From positions 1 through 64,000 of the forward strand of contig CAJUEL010000008.1 of NCBI GenBank assembly GCA_910585455.1: DNA of 64,000 nt. The letters are read 5' to 3'. A model generated the notes under the pieces. That model saw only the letters and a program-made list of their open reading frames with translations. It was not told the DNA's origin and did not search any database. This document shows, piece by piece, positions 34,919 to 42,115 of the stretch (position 1 is the stretch's first letter; each line of letters begins with the position of its first letter). This DNA is from an uncultured Eisenbergiella sp. GTDB lineage: Bacteria; Bacillota; Clostridia; Lachnospirales; Lachnospiraceae. A program made the position numbers and the translations under genes.

Positions 34919-35847
34919 TTTTCAGTTCCTATGTTAAATTTTTCCGCGATCATTTCATAGACCGGGGTGGGGACATGATATTTTTTTCCCAGCCGGAGCA
35001 CCTCAAAAACAAGGCCGTCCAGCTCGGATTGTTTGCCGTCCCGGATATCCCGGTGCATGGAGGCGGTTGCGGTGGGCGCCAGATCGTCCATAATTTTCAG
35101 ATTGATCTCCACGATATTTTCCGGAAGGCTTAAATCCATCGCGTCAGAAATTGCTTTGACCTCTTCAATCAGGGAAATGAAGGTATTGCGAAACTGTCCT
35201 TTCATTTGAAAGGCGAATGCCTGCGCGTTATAAAAAGCGCCGCATGCTGCCATGGGGGACACGAAAGAAAATTTCTGCAGGGCATCTTTTTCAATCTGTT
35301 CGGAAAGCAATGGCGTAATGCCGCTTTCTTTTAAGTCCTGCTCAATATGCATGAGCGTAGGCATGACGGCGGCTTTGACGTCTTTCGATGTTTCCTGTCT
35401 CGGTCCGTATACAATGCGGAATATGTTGCCGGACATCAGGATGGAGCCGGGCTCTTTGATTTCCGCGGCGATGTAAATGCAGCCATCCATTACGGCTATG
35501 CCGGTAAGCTGATCCTGCATTTTTTTACCGGTTCCATAGATATTCAGGATCGGGATCACGACAGTATCCGCTTTCGCGATCCGCCTGATGAATGGAATGG
35601 TATCTTCCAGAGAATATCCCTTTACGCAGACGAATATAACATCGGGGGTGTCCTGATATTCCTCCATGGTACAGACTTTTACCGGTACACAGAATTCGGA
35701 ATCCGGCATGATCAGGCGCAGACCGTTTTCCTGCATCGCATGCAGGTGTTTGCCTCTGGCGATCAATGTGGCATCCTTTCCTGCCCTGGTCAGAAAAGCG
35801 CCGATTCCACCGCCTGTACCGCCAGCGCCGATAATGAGATATTTCAT
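34915..35847 (-). CDS. ketopantoate reductase family (ApbA/PanE) oxidoreductase
   Basis: This 310-residue protein has an N-terminal NADPH Rossmann motif (YLIIGAGGTGGGIGAFL), VFVCVKGYSLED in the nucleotide domain and the C-terminal helical ketopantoate reductase domain (ASMHRDIRDGKQSELDGL). PanE reduces 2-dehydropantoate in pantothenate synthesis, but no pantothenate genes are near, so another 2-oxoacid is possible. The gene is divergent from the serine recombinase; the intergenic region holds TGCTATAAT near 35910, an extended -10 for the plus strand. Confidence 0.9.
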   Translation of the reverse strand: MKYLIIGAGGTGGGIGAFLTRAGKDATLIARGKHLHAMQENGLRLIMPDSEFCVPVKVCTMEEYQDTPDVIFVCVKGYSLEDTIPFIRRIAKADTVVIPILNIYGTGKKMQDQLTGIAVMDGCIYIAAEIKEPGSILMSGNIFRIVYGPRQETSKDVKAAVMPTLMHIEQDLKESGITPLLSEQIEKDALQKFSFVSPMAACGAFYNAQAFAFQMKGQFRNTFISLIEEVKAISDAMDLSLPENIVEINLKIMDDLAPTATASMHRDIRDGKQSELDGLVFEVLRLGKKYHVPTPVYEMIAEKFNIGTEK

Positions 35848-36093
35848 ACAAAATCCTCCTTGTTTTTAATTTGATGAAAATGTGAAGTATATGAAAAATA
35901 TTTCGGCTTTGCTATAATGATGTATGTCTTTTGCCATACGTAATCCAAAAGGAATGCTATGCATAGTTTAAATGATATCCGGTCAGAATGCAATCATTGG
36001 TTTGCAGCAAATTTTATTACATAATCGTGCGGACAGATCTGGATTGTTGTTTCGGCTTCAAAGGCGTGTTGTAAAAGTCAGCACGCTTTTTTC

Positions 36094-36798
36094 ATGCATG
36101 CATTACGGATGGATTATCCGGTATTATGGTGGTCAGAAATTAGCATTCAGATTGGTCTGAATCATCATCGGAAAGGAGGTATAACAGCCATTTTAAAAAG
36201 TACATATGGATACATTCGTGTCAGTACCCGGGATCAGAATGAGGATCGGCAGATTATTGCCTTAAAGGAGGTGAAGGTTTTGGAAGAAAACATTTATGTG
36301 GACAGGCAGTCGGGCAAGGATTTTGAAAGACCGCAGTACAAGCGGTTGCTGAGAAAATTGAAAAAGGATGATATGCTGTATATCAAAAGTATTGACCGGC
36401 TGGGGCGCAATTATGAGGAGGTTTTGGAACAATGGCGGCTTTTGACAAAGGAAAAGGGAATTGACATTGTGGTGTTGGATATGCCTCTGCTGGACACGCG
36501 CCGGGGGAAAGATTTGATGGGAACCTTTCTCAGCGATATTGTGCTGCAGGTTTTGTCCTTTGTGGCAGAAAATGAGAGAATCAATATCCGCCAGCGGCAG
36601 GCAGAGGGAATTGCGGCGGCAAAGGCGAAGGGAGTAAAGTTTGGCAGACCTTCAGGACCTCTTCCGGATAACTATCATAATGCTTATCAGAGGTGGAAAT
36701 CAGGCATGATTACGGGAACGGAGGCGGCAAAAGAATGTGGGATGGCATTATCCACTTTTCGTTACAGGGCAGAGCTTTATGAAAAAAATGAAGGATGA
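36094..36798 (+). CDS. small serine recombinase (resolvase/invertase family)
   Basis: The catalytic domain begins TYGYIRVSTRDQNEDRQ with the active serine, followed by SIDRLGRNYEEVLEQW and the long E helix (DIVLQVLSFVAENERINIRQRQAEG). The C-terminal helix-turn-helix is EAAKECGMALSTFRYRAEL. The size matches Hin/Gin/TnpR. The true start is uncertain: a strong AAAGGAGG at 36173 is followed in frame only by ATA (36181) or ATT (36190), while the ATGs at 36094 and 36109 would add residues without homology. Two Hin-like sites lie at 36825 and 41116. Confidence 0.93.
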   Translation: MHALRMDYPVLWWSEISIQIGLNHHRKGGITAILKSTYGYIRVSTRDQNEDRQIIALKEVKVLEENIYVDRQSGKDFERPQYKRLLRKLKKDDMLYIKSIDRLGRNYEEVLEQWRLLTKEKGIDIVVLDMPLLDTRRGKDLMGTFLSDIVLQVLSFVAENERINIRQRQAEGIAAAKAKGVKFGRPSGPLPDNYHNAYQRWKSGMITGTEAAKECGMALSTFRYRAELYEKNEG

Positions 36799-36824
36799 AA
36801 AATGAATATGGAAGAGAGGCATTT

Positions 36825-36850
36825 TTACAAAAAAGTGTACTTTTCCGTAA
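36825..36850 (+). repeat. putative recombination site, left (26 bp, dyad)
   Basis: Two 12-bp half-sites, TTACAAAAAAGT and the inverted TTACGGAAAAGT, flank a central GT. This geometry (26 bp, 12+2+12) is that of Hin/Gin-type crossover sites. Twenty-one of these bases recur in perfect inverted orientation at 41121-41141. It lies 26 bp after the recombinase stop codon. Confidence 0.7.
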
Positions 36851-36875
36851 ACAAAATATTCCCCTTATATGAGAT

Positions 36876-36904
36876 AGAATAACACAGAAATTTCAATTTT
36901 ACAA
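36876..36904 (-). promoter_or_regulatory. candidate promoter between recombination-like sites
   Basis: On the minus strand TTGTAA and TATTCT are separated by 17 bp. It points away from the gene at 37093 in the present arrangement, and lies between the site at 36825 and the degenerate copy at 36939. Confidence 0.35.
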
Positions 36905-36938
36905 TGCCTTCTTATTGGAAATTTGATCATCTGAAGAA

Positions 36939-36963
36939 TTTGCAGAAAAGTTACACTTTTTAA
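36939..36963 (-). repeat. degenerate inverted copy of the recombination-like site
   Basis: GCAGAAAAGT and ACTTTTTAAG are separated by TAC, so this copy has a 3-base centre instead of 2. It is inverted relative to 36825 and shares GCAGAAAAGT with the right site at 41116. It may be an inactive or accessory binding site. Confidence 0.5.
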
Positions 36964-37031
36964 GGGGGAACCTTCAGAGATGGGGGAATGGGGTATGTAT
37001 ATTTTTTTATTGTATCATTCATGGAGCAATG

Positions 37032-37080
37032 GTTTGAGAGTTTCTTTCAAACTTTTGATCGGTATGCGCGCTGAAGCGCA
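37032..37080 (+). promoter_or_regulatory. two-hairpin mRNA leader of the 591-residue protein gene
   Basis: GTTTGA/TCAAAC (37032-37052) and TGCGC-GCTGAA-GCGCA (37065-37080) are followed by CAAAGGGG and the ATG. The layout, the GCGCAC before the ribosome site and the spacing are the same as in the ECF sigma leader at 33172-33220. Confidence 0.6.
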
Positions 37081-37092
37081 CAAAGGGGTATC

Positions 37093-38868
37093 ATGATGAA
37101 AATAAAACAGTTTATTCGCTGTATGTCAATTATACTGCTGATAGGCGTGGCAATATCAGCAATAATGCTGTTCCTGTTTTGCAGAAAAGAGGAGGATATC
37201 TCTCTTTTTCAGCAAAAGATTGCGTTGCTTCGTCAATCTGTCCTGACGGATGACGTTGAACTGGAGATTGGCGTCAATCCGGCAGGAAGTACGGGATGCG
37301 CTGTTTTTATCTCTGTCTGTGACGGATCGGAACGCGCCAGCGTTTATACCGGAACCGGAAATAGTCTGACGGAAGCATGGGATGCTGCGGTAATGCGAAC
37401 GGAAAAGGCTCTGAAAAGGAACGGTCTCGATCCCAGATGGGTCAAGGCAGATGTGGTATTTCTGTCAGAGGTGGTGCCGACACAGGAAATTTCCTATGCG
37501 TTACAGGCTTCCCGAAAAGAATTTTTCCGTTACGGGATCGCACTCGATTCAGATTTCAGGACTGCCCTGCTGGAAGCAGAGCTGAATGGCGCCCGGATTT
37601 ATGATTATGACAATGATGCCATAGATTTGTCTATGCTGAATGCCTATCTGAAAAAATCGGGGAGGAAAGCTTTATCTACGCTTCCGGAAGAGTATATTTT
37701 ATTCCAGTGTCTCGGGTGGCTTTGTGATGAAGAGAACGAAATACATGCACTCAGCGTTAGCGGTCTGGATTATGGCAGGCGTCAGGTTGAGATTCTTGAT
37801 GGAAATTATGCTAAGAAGCTGATATTGGACGCGTCCGCTTTTCTGGAAAATCAGGTCCGCGTGGATGGTTCCTTTGTCTATGGAGTTTATCCACAGTTCG
37901 ACGATGAAATTGAGGGCTACAATATTGTTCGCCATGCCAGTACGATCTGGTCACTGATATGCCGATATCGCCTTGCCCCAGATGATGAGCTGGAAAAAAA
38001 GGTAAACAAAACCATTGAATATATGCTGGACTCGTTGCTCTTTGATGCCCACGAGGTGGCATATCTTTATGAGAAAAAAGACAATGAGATCAAGCTGGGG
38101 GGCTGTGGCATTGCGGTAGTCGCCCTGACAGAATATATGGATGTATTTCAGACTGAAAAATATAAGGATGTCTGTATTGCTTTGGGAAAAGGAATCCTTT
38201 CGATGCTGGACCAGGAAAGCGGCACATATTATCATGTGCTGAACGGTAATTTTACCCGTAAGGAAGAATTTCGTACGGTTTATTATGATGGCGAAGCAAC
38301 ATTTGCGCTCTGCCGTCTGTACGGTCTGACAGGTGATCCGGTCTGGCTGGATGCCGCTCAGAGCGCCGTGGAACATTTCATAGAAGCAGATTATACACAA
38401 TACAAGGATCATTGGGTCGCATACAGCATGAATGAGATTACCAAATATATTACGGACAGGCCCGAATATTATACGTTTGCGCTGGAAAATGCTCAGAAAA
38501 ATTTGCAGGAAATCAGCAGGAGGGATACGACCTATCACACCTATCTGGAATTGCTGATGTCCACCTTTGAGATATATGACAGGATGATAGAAAATGGTGG
38601 ATCGGCGGAAGGCTTTGATCTGTGGACATTTTTAAAAACCATATACACAAGGGCAAGCCGACAGCTGAATGGATTTTTTTATCCGGAATATGCCATGTAT
38701 ATGGAAAATCCGCAGCGTATTTTGAATAGTTTCATGGTGCGTCATGATGGATATCGCGTCCGCATTGATGATGTGCAGCATAATATCGGAGGGTATTATC
38801 TGTACTGTGTCAATTATGAAAAGCTGGTAAGGTATGGAATGCTGGTCTGCGCGGGGCTTTATGAATAG
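37093..38868 (+). CDS. membrane-anchored helical-barrel protein of unknown function
   Basis: This 591-residue protein has one N-terminal membrane helix (about residues 11-30, IILLIGVAISAIMLFLF) with the bulk outside. Residues about 240-590 have spaced helices and aromatic motifs typical of (alpha/alpha)6 barrels: HASTIWSLICRYRLA, GGCGIAVVALTEY, YYDGEATFALCRLYGLTGD and NIGGYYLYCVNYEKL. Related repeats occur in glycan-active enzymes such as GH and epimerase families, so a role on a surface polysaccharide is a guess. It lies inside the putative invertible segment and carries a two-hairpin leader. Confidence 0.75.
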   Translation: MMKIKQFIRCMSIILLIGVAISAIMLFLFCRKEEDISLFQQKIALLRQSVLTDDVELEIGVNPAGSTGCAVFISVCDGSERASVYTGTGNSLTEAWDAAVMRTEKALKRNGLDPRWVKADVVFLSEVVPTQEISYALQASRKEFFRYGIALDSDFRTALLEAELNGARIYDYDNDAIDLSMLNAYLKKSGRKALSTLPEEYILFQCLGWLCDEENEIHALSVSGLDYGRRQVEILDGNYAKKLILDASAFLENQVRVDGSFVYGVYPQFDDEIEGYNIVRHASTIWSLICRYRLAPDDELEKKVNKTIEYMLDSLLFDAHEVAYLYEKKDNEIKLGGCGIAVVALTEYMDVFQTEKYKDVCIALGKGILSMLDQESGTYYHVLNGNFTRKEEFRTVYYDGEATFALCRLYGLTGDPVWLDAAQSAVEHFIEADYTQYKDHWVAYSMNEITKYITDRPEYYTFALENAQKNLQEISRRDTTYHTYLELLMSTFEIYDRMIENGGSAEGFDLWTFLKTIYTRASRQLNGFFYPEYAMYMENPQRILNSFMVRHDGYRVRIDDVQHNIGGYYLYCVNYEKLVRYGMLVCAGLYE

Positions 38869-38982
38869 ATATCAGAATTTAGCGGGAAGTTTGAATTGGC
38901 TTCCCGCATATCCATATTCACCAGTCATGTGATCAATGATATATAGCCCTGCGCTTTTTACCAATACTTTTAAACAGTTTAC

Positions 38983-39813
38983 CTAAATCAGATCCAGCAA
39001 TGCCTGTATCTGCTCATGGGCATCCCTTTTCACCAGCTCAATTTCCTCCTCGTCGTCCAGCCCCATAAAATCCGCAACGTCTTTCGGTCCTGAATGGTCT
39101 GCGGATGCAAATTTCCCGGCCAGCTTTTCTTTCATCTCCTGCACCAGCTTTCTGTTCCCGGACGGCTGGAACTCCTTTGACAGTTCCATTATGCCCCCTC
39201 TGTAATGTTTCAGGAGGAAATATATGTCATAGGCATCTTTGGCTTTCCCCCTCCCCATTGCTGCCGTCTTCATGATGAGATAGGGGACCACGGCGACTAC
39301 GCTCACATTTGCTGTATCTACGGCCCCATCCGGGCGTTTCGCCTCTACATGAATCTTCTGCGGCGGGAAATCAAAAGCAAAATTTCCTCCCGTGGCTTTT
39401 AATGCCCTGATTCCCTGCACATGTTGGCTTCTTTTCTTTGGCTGGGTCCCGCCGTACATTCCCGCAAGGATGTCTACATCCACATCATACGGAATTCCCT
39501 CCACCTCCACTGTCTTAACAAACGAGAAATATTTATCCGGATGCTCCATGTATCCACTGCCTTGCAATATCCTTGCCATATTCTGATACCCTTCATCATG
39601 CAGCGCCAGATGGTTGATCAGGACATCGACATCCACACTGCCTATATGCCCCTCGCCCGGAAACATCAGGTCAGGGACCCATCCGCCTACAATCCGGATA
39701 TCCTCCTCATATTCCTGAAAAATATTGACCAGTTCCACCAGAATCCTGTGGGCGGCTTCTTTCTGCCCCTCTGAGTAGTCAATGCTGCTTTTTAAATCTT
39801 CATCCCTTATCAC
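38983..39813 (-). CDS. AbiEii-type nucleotidyltransferase toxin
   Basis: This 276-residue protein has a nucleotidyltransferase fold pattern: VGGWVPDLMFPG, then SVDVDVLI with the paired acidic residues, and the helical part AVVPYLIMKTAAMGRGKAKDAYDIYFLL, which is typical of AbiEii-like proteins. GTG at 39813 is the start: it overlaps the AbiEi stop (GTGA) and has AAGGAG eight bases upstream. AbiEii toxins modify tRNA or another nucleic acid to cause growth arrest during phage infection. It is the downstream gene of the antitoxin-toxin pair. No inactivating change is visible. Confidence 0.8.
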   Translation of the reverse strand: MIRDEDLKSSIDYSEGQKEAAHRILVELVNIFQEYEEDIRIVGGWVPDLMFPGEGHIGSVDVDVLINHLALHDEGYQNMARILQGSGYMEHPDKYFSFVKTVEVEGIPYDVDVDILAGMYGGTQPKKRSQHVQGIRALKATGGNFAFDFPPQKIHVEAKRPDGAVDTANVSVVAVVPYLIMKTAAMGRGKAKDAYDIYFLLKHYRGGIMELSKEFQPSGNRKLVQEMKEKLAGKFASADHSGPKDVADFMGLDDEEEIELVKRDAHEQIQALLDLI

Positions 39814-40835
39814 CTGATGATCTCCTTCTTCAGTACGGCTTCCGCCATTTCTTCCCCGCGCCCCTTTAGCTGCAGGCTGTCCAGGTAAACCTGTAATGGT
39901 GACACCACCATGTCCCCTGCGATGATCCGGCATCCCTTTATATATGAATCATTCTCCAGGGGAAAAATGACCACATTGGAGCCGCTGTCCACCTCTTTTA
40001 TTCCCAGATAGCGGGCTGCCTCCTGTATATCTTCTGGGGCCATATACAGATGGACTTTACTGTACCGGACCACCGGCGCATACCGTACTCCGCCGGAAAT
40101 GCCTGTAAGATAACTATCTATTCCCATATCCTGTTTCAATTTTCGGAGTTTCCCTTCCAGGACCGAAATATTGTCCAGACTGTAAAAGGAATAGGAAAGT
40201 ATCCCTTTGCCTCCATAAGCCTTGCCCCATTCCTTTAAAACCAGGGCAGGTTCTGAAAACACATAACCCTCCGCCGTTTTTTTTGCCCAGGCATTCCTCA
40301 CCAGAAATCCCATTACCTTGGATACCTGGCCGATGCTGCAGCCAACCTTTTCCGCCAGGTGCTTCAGCTTCCACACTTTATCTATATCTGCAAAAAGTTC
40401 CCGAAGGATCAGGGACGAAACTACAGATGACCTTGCAAATATGGAAACTGCGTTGTACTGTTTTGGCTGGGGATTCTTATTTCCCCGCTCGCACAGATAA
40501 ATGGAATGTCCCACAAACAGGCAGTTCCCAGCATAATCAAAATACCCGATCCCGTTTTCTTCACAAATCTGGGCTGTTCTGTCCGATATATATGGTGATA
40601 CCAGAATGCAGGCTTGCTCATCATTTTTTTTCTTTTCAATCAGCTGCATGACCGTTGACGGGAATGCCTGTTGTATGAAACTGGCATATACTTTGAATTC
40701 AAAACCATCGTCCATTTCAACAGATGCTACAAACCCGCCCTCTGTTCTTTTGTCTACTTCATATTTCTGAATATTGGGAAGTTTGAGGAACTTGTTTTCT
40801 ACACATTCCATTCCTTTCCGACTATTTATTTTCAC
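39810..40835 (-). CDS. AbiEi-type winged-helix antitoxin
   Basis: This protein of up to 341 residues has a winged helix in the middle (VWKLKHLAEKVGCSIGQVSKVMGFLVRNAW) and a C-terminal domain with YAPVVRYSKVHLYM, as in AbiEi-family antitoxins that autoregulate and neutralise AbiEii. The start is uncertain: the GTG at 40835 lies inside the nested operator, while the ATG at 40811 directly follows GGAAAGGA. It ends in a GTGA overlap with the toxin gene. Together they form a type IV-like toxin-antitoxin or abortive infection module. Confidence 0.8.
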   Translation of the reverse strand: MKINSRKGMECVENKFLKLPNIQKYEVDKRTEGGFVASVEMDDGFEFKVYASFIQQAFPSTVMQLIEKKKNDEQACILVSPYISDRTAQICEENGIGYFDYAGNCLFVGHSIYLCERGNKNPQPKQYNAVSIFARSSVVSSLILRELFADIDKVWKLKHLAEKVGCSIGQVSKVMGFLVRNAWAKKTAEGYVFSEPALVLKEWGKAYGGKGILSYSFYSLDNISVLEGKLRKLKQDMGIDSYLTGISGGVRYAPVVRYSKVHLYMAPEDIQEAARYLGIKEVDSGSNVVIFPLENDSYIKGCRIIAGDMVVSPLQVYLDSLQLKGRGEEMAEAVLKKEIIR

Positions 40836-40886
40836 TCAAATCACCACTTTCACTGTCTTAGTGAAACATATTATATCAGTGAAAAT
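40829..40886 (-). promoter_or_regulatory. nested-dyad operator upstream of abiEi
   Basis: Four half-sites TTTCACT are arranged symmetrically around about 40857: an inner pair at 40848-40866 (TTTCACT-gtctt-AGTGAAA) and an outer pair at 40829-40836 and 40879-40886. This fits cooperative binding of the AbiEi winged helix at its own promoter. Confidence 0.65.
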
Positions 40887-41001
40887 GCAGAAAGTCAATC
40901 ATTTCCCATCTACCCTCGTAACTGAAACCTCTATGTCCTGTCGCTATAACTTATGCCGTTCTGTCAACCAAAAACCGATGGGTATGCCGTTGTTCATACA
41001 T

Positions 41002-41038
41002 CCCCAACATCATATAAAACCTTTATATGATGTTGGGG
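41002..41038. other. strong 17-bp hairpin near the right recombination site
   Basis: CCCCAACATCATATAAA and its perfect complement are separated by only three bases. A run of six T comes 9 bases later on the plus strand, so it could terminate plus-strand transcripts entering from the segment. The rest of 40836-41178 holds the operator and the right site; no gene is seen. Confidence 0.65.
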
Positions 41039-41115
41039 GTATGATGTTTTTTACAACATTGTACCTTCGACTTTTTTCGTACCGATTCATTTAATAAAAT
41101 CCAAAATTCAAAAGC

Positions 41116-41141
41116 CTGCAGAAAAGTACACTTTTTTGTAA
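41116..41141 (-). repeat. putative recombination site, right (26 bp, inverted)
   Basis: Half-sites CTGCAGAAAAGT and the inverted TTACAAAAAAGT flank a central AC. GAAAAGTACACTTTTTTGTAA (41121-41141) is split here as GAAAAGTACAC plus TTTTTTGTAA and is the exact complement of 36825-36845. The central dinucleotide is GT on the minus strand, so the pair is in head-to-head orientation, which favours inversion of the 4.27 kb between them. Confidence 0.7.
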
Positions 41142-41178
41142 TCCCATATACGGATAGAAAAGAGAAAGGATTGAGTTT

Positions 41179-41652
41179 ATGGGGCATTCGACCAAAAAGC
41201 TGGAGCTGACCGGACAGCGTTTCGGCAAGCTGACAGCCCTGCGTCCGGCTGAAAATATCGGAAAAAAGACAGCATGGCTTTGCAGGTGCGATTGTGGGAA
41301 AGAAATCGTGGTGATTACGGGCCGTCTGCGCAGCGGCCATACTACCAGCTGCGGCTGTTTAAAAAGCAAGGATGGGCTTGCTTTAACCTATGTGGATGGA
41401 ACCTGTGTGGAAATGCTGCGCGCCAGAACCGTTCGCAGAAATAACACCAGCGGCGTTCCCGGTGTGGACTGGTGGGCATCCAAGGGATTGTGGCGTGCCA
41501 TGATCTGTTTTAAGGGGAAACGCTATTACCTGGGCGGATACAGGCGGTTTGAGGATGCGGTAAAAGCCCGCCGGACGGCGGAAGAAAATCTGCATGACCG
41601 TTTTTTGAGGGAATTTGCCGAAGCCGCATCCGGGCAGAATGCAACAGGATAA
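41179..41652 (+). CDS. zinc-ribbon plus AP2-type DNA-binding protein
   Basis: This 157-residue protein has an N-terminal GQRFGKLTALRP module with CRCDCGKE and TSCGCLKS (likely zinc ligands), common in phage and mobile-element proteins. A C-terminal AP2/ERF-like DNA-binding domain follows (NTSGVPGVDWWASKGLWRA, then YYLGGYRRFEDAVKARR). It has a GAAAGGA ribosome site. It lies 37 bp outside the right recombination-like site. It is probably a DNA-binding accessory or regulatory protein of the mobile region; the target is unknown. Confidence 0.85.
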   Translation: MGHSTKKLELTGQRFGKLTALRPAENIGKKTAWLCRCDCGKEIVVITGRLRSGHTTSCGCLKSKDGLALTYVDGTCVEMLRARTVRRNNTSGVPGVDWWASKGLWRAMICFKGKRYYLGGYRRFEDAVKARRTAEENLHDRFLREFAEAASGQNATG

Positions 41653-41805
41653 TTATTTCATATGAACGGTCGGGATTGTACAATCCGGCTAATCAGAGCT
41701 ATTATTCGGGATTAGCCTGAATGATAAAGAAGTGGATGGTCGCATGCCCTGTTGTTTGCGGCAGAGATGTTGACTATAAAATTTTGAAAAAAGGAGGCAG
41801 CAAAT

Positions 41806-42080
41806 ATGCAGGAAAGTCCATCCTGGAGCTTACCCGCCGCCGGGAGCGTTGACGGCGGTGGGAAAAGGTGAATTGACGCGATGGGCAAACCACGGGAAAC
41901 TGTGGGACTGCAAAGCTATGGGAACTAAGGCAGTGTTTTATAACGATGCTATGTTAGCCCGGCTGCTGGACCACCAGGTAAACCGTCCGAAAGGGCGGGG
42001 CACAAAGCCACGGGGCCTACGGAATCTCTATCTGAAAGAAAAAGATGCTATGGCAGCCCAGCCGCCGGATACTTTGCGTC
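41806..42080 (+). pseudogene. possible frame-disrupted coding remnant
   Basis: A start with a strong AAGGAGG site at 41806 gives only 21 codons (MQESPSWSLPAAGSVDGGGK...) before a stop at 41869. A second frame stays open from 41849 and reads ELTRWANHGKLWDCKAMG and AMLARLLDHQVNRP, which looks like real coding. I do not recognise the product. It fits a frameshifted gene, but chance is possible. The preceding 41653-41805 holds only a 7-bp dyad GGCTAAT/ATTAGCC. Confidence 0.35.
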
Positions 42081-42115
42081 CGAACATTTTAATATGCAAA
42101 GAAAGGAAAATGATA

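Noticed and set aside
36094..41652. Transposon or integrated prophage
   Set aside because: There is a recombinase and terminal inverted sites, but no transposase, no integrase of the large serine or tyrosine type, no phage structural genes and no visible target duplication.
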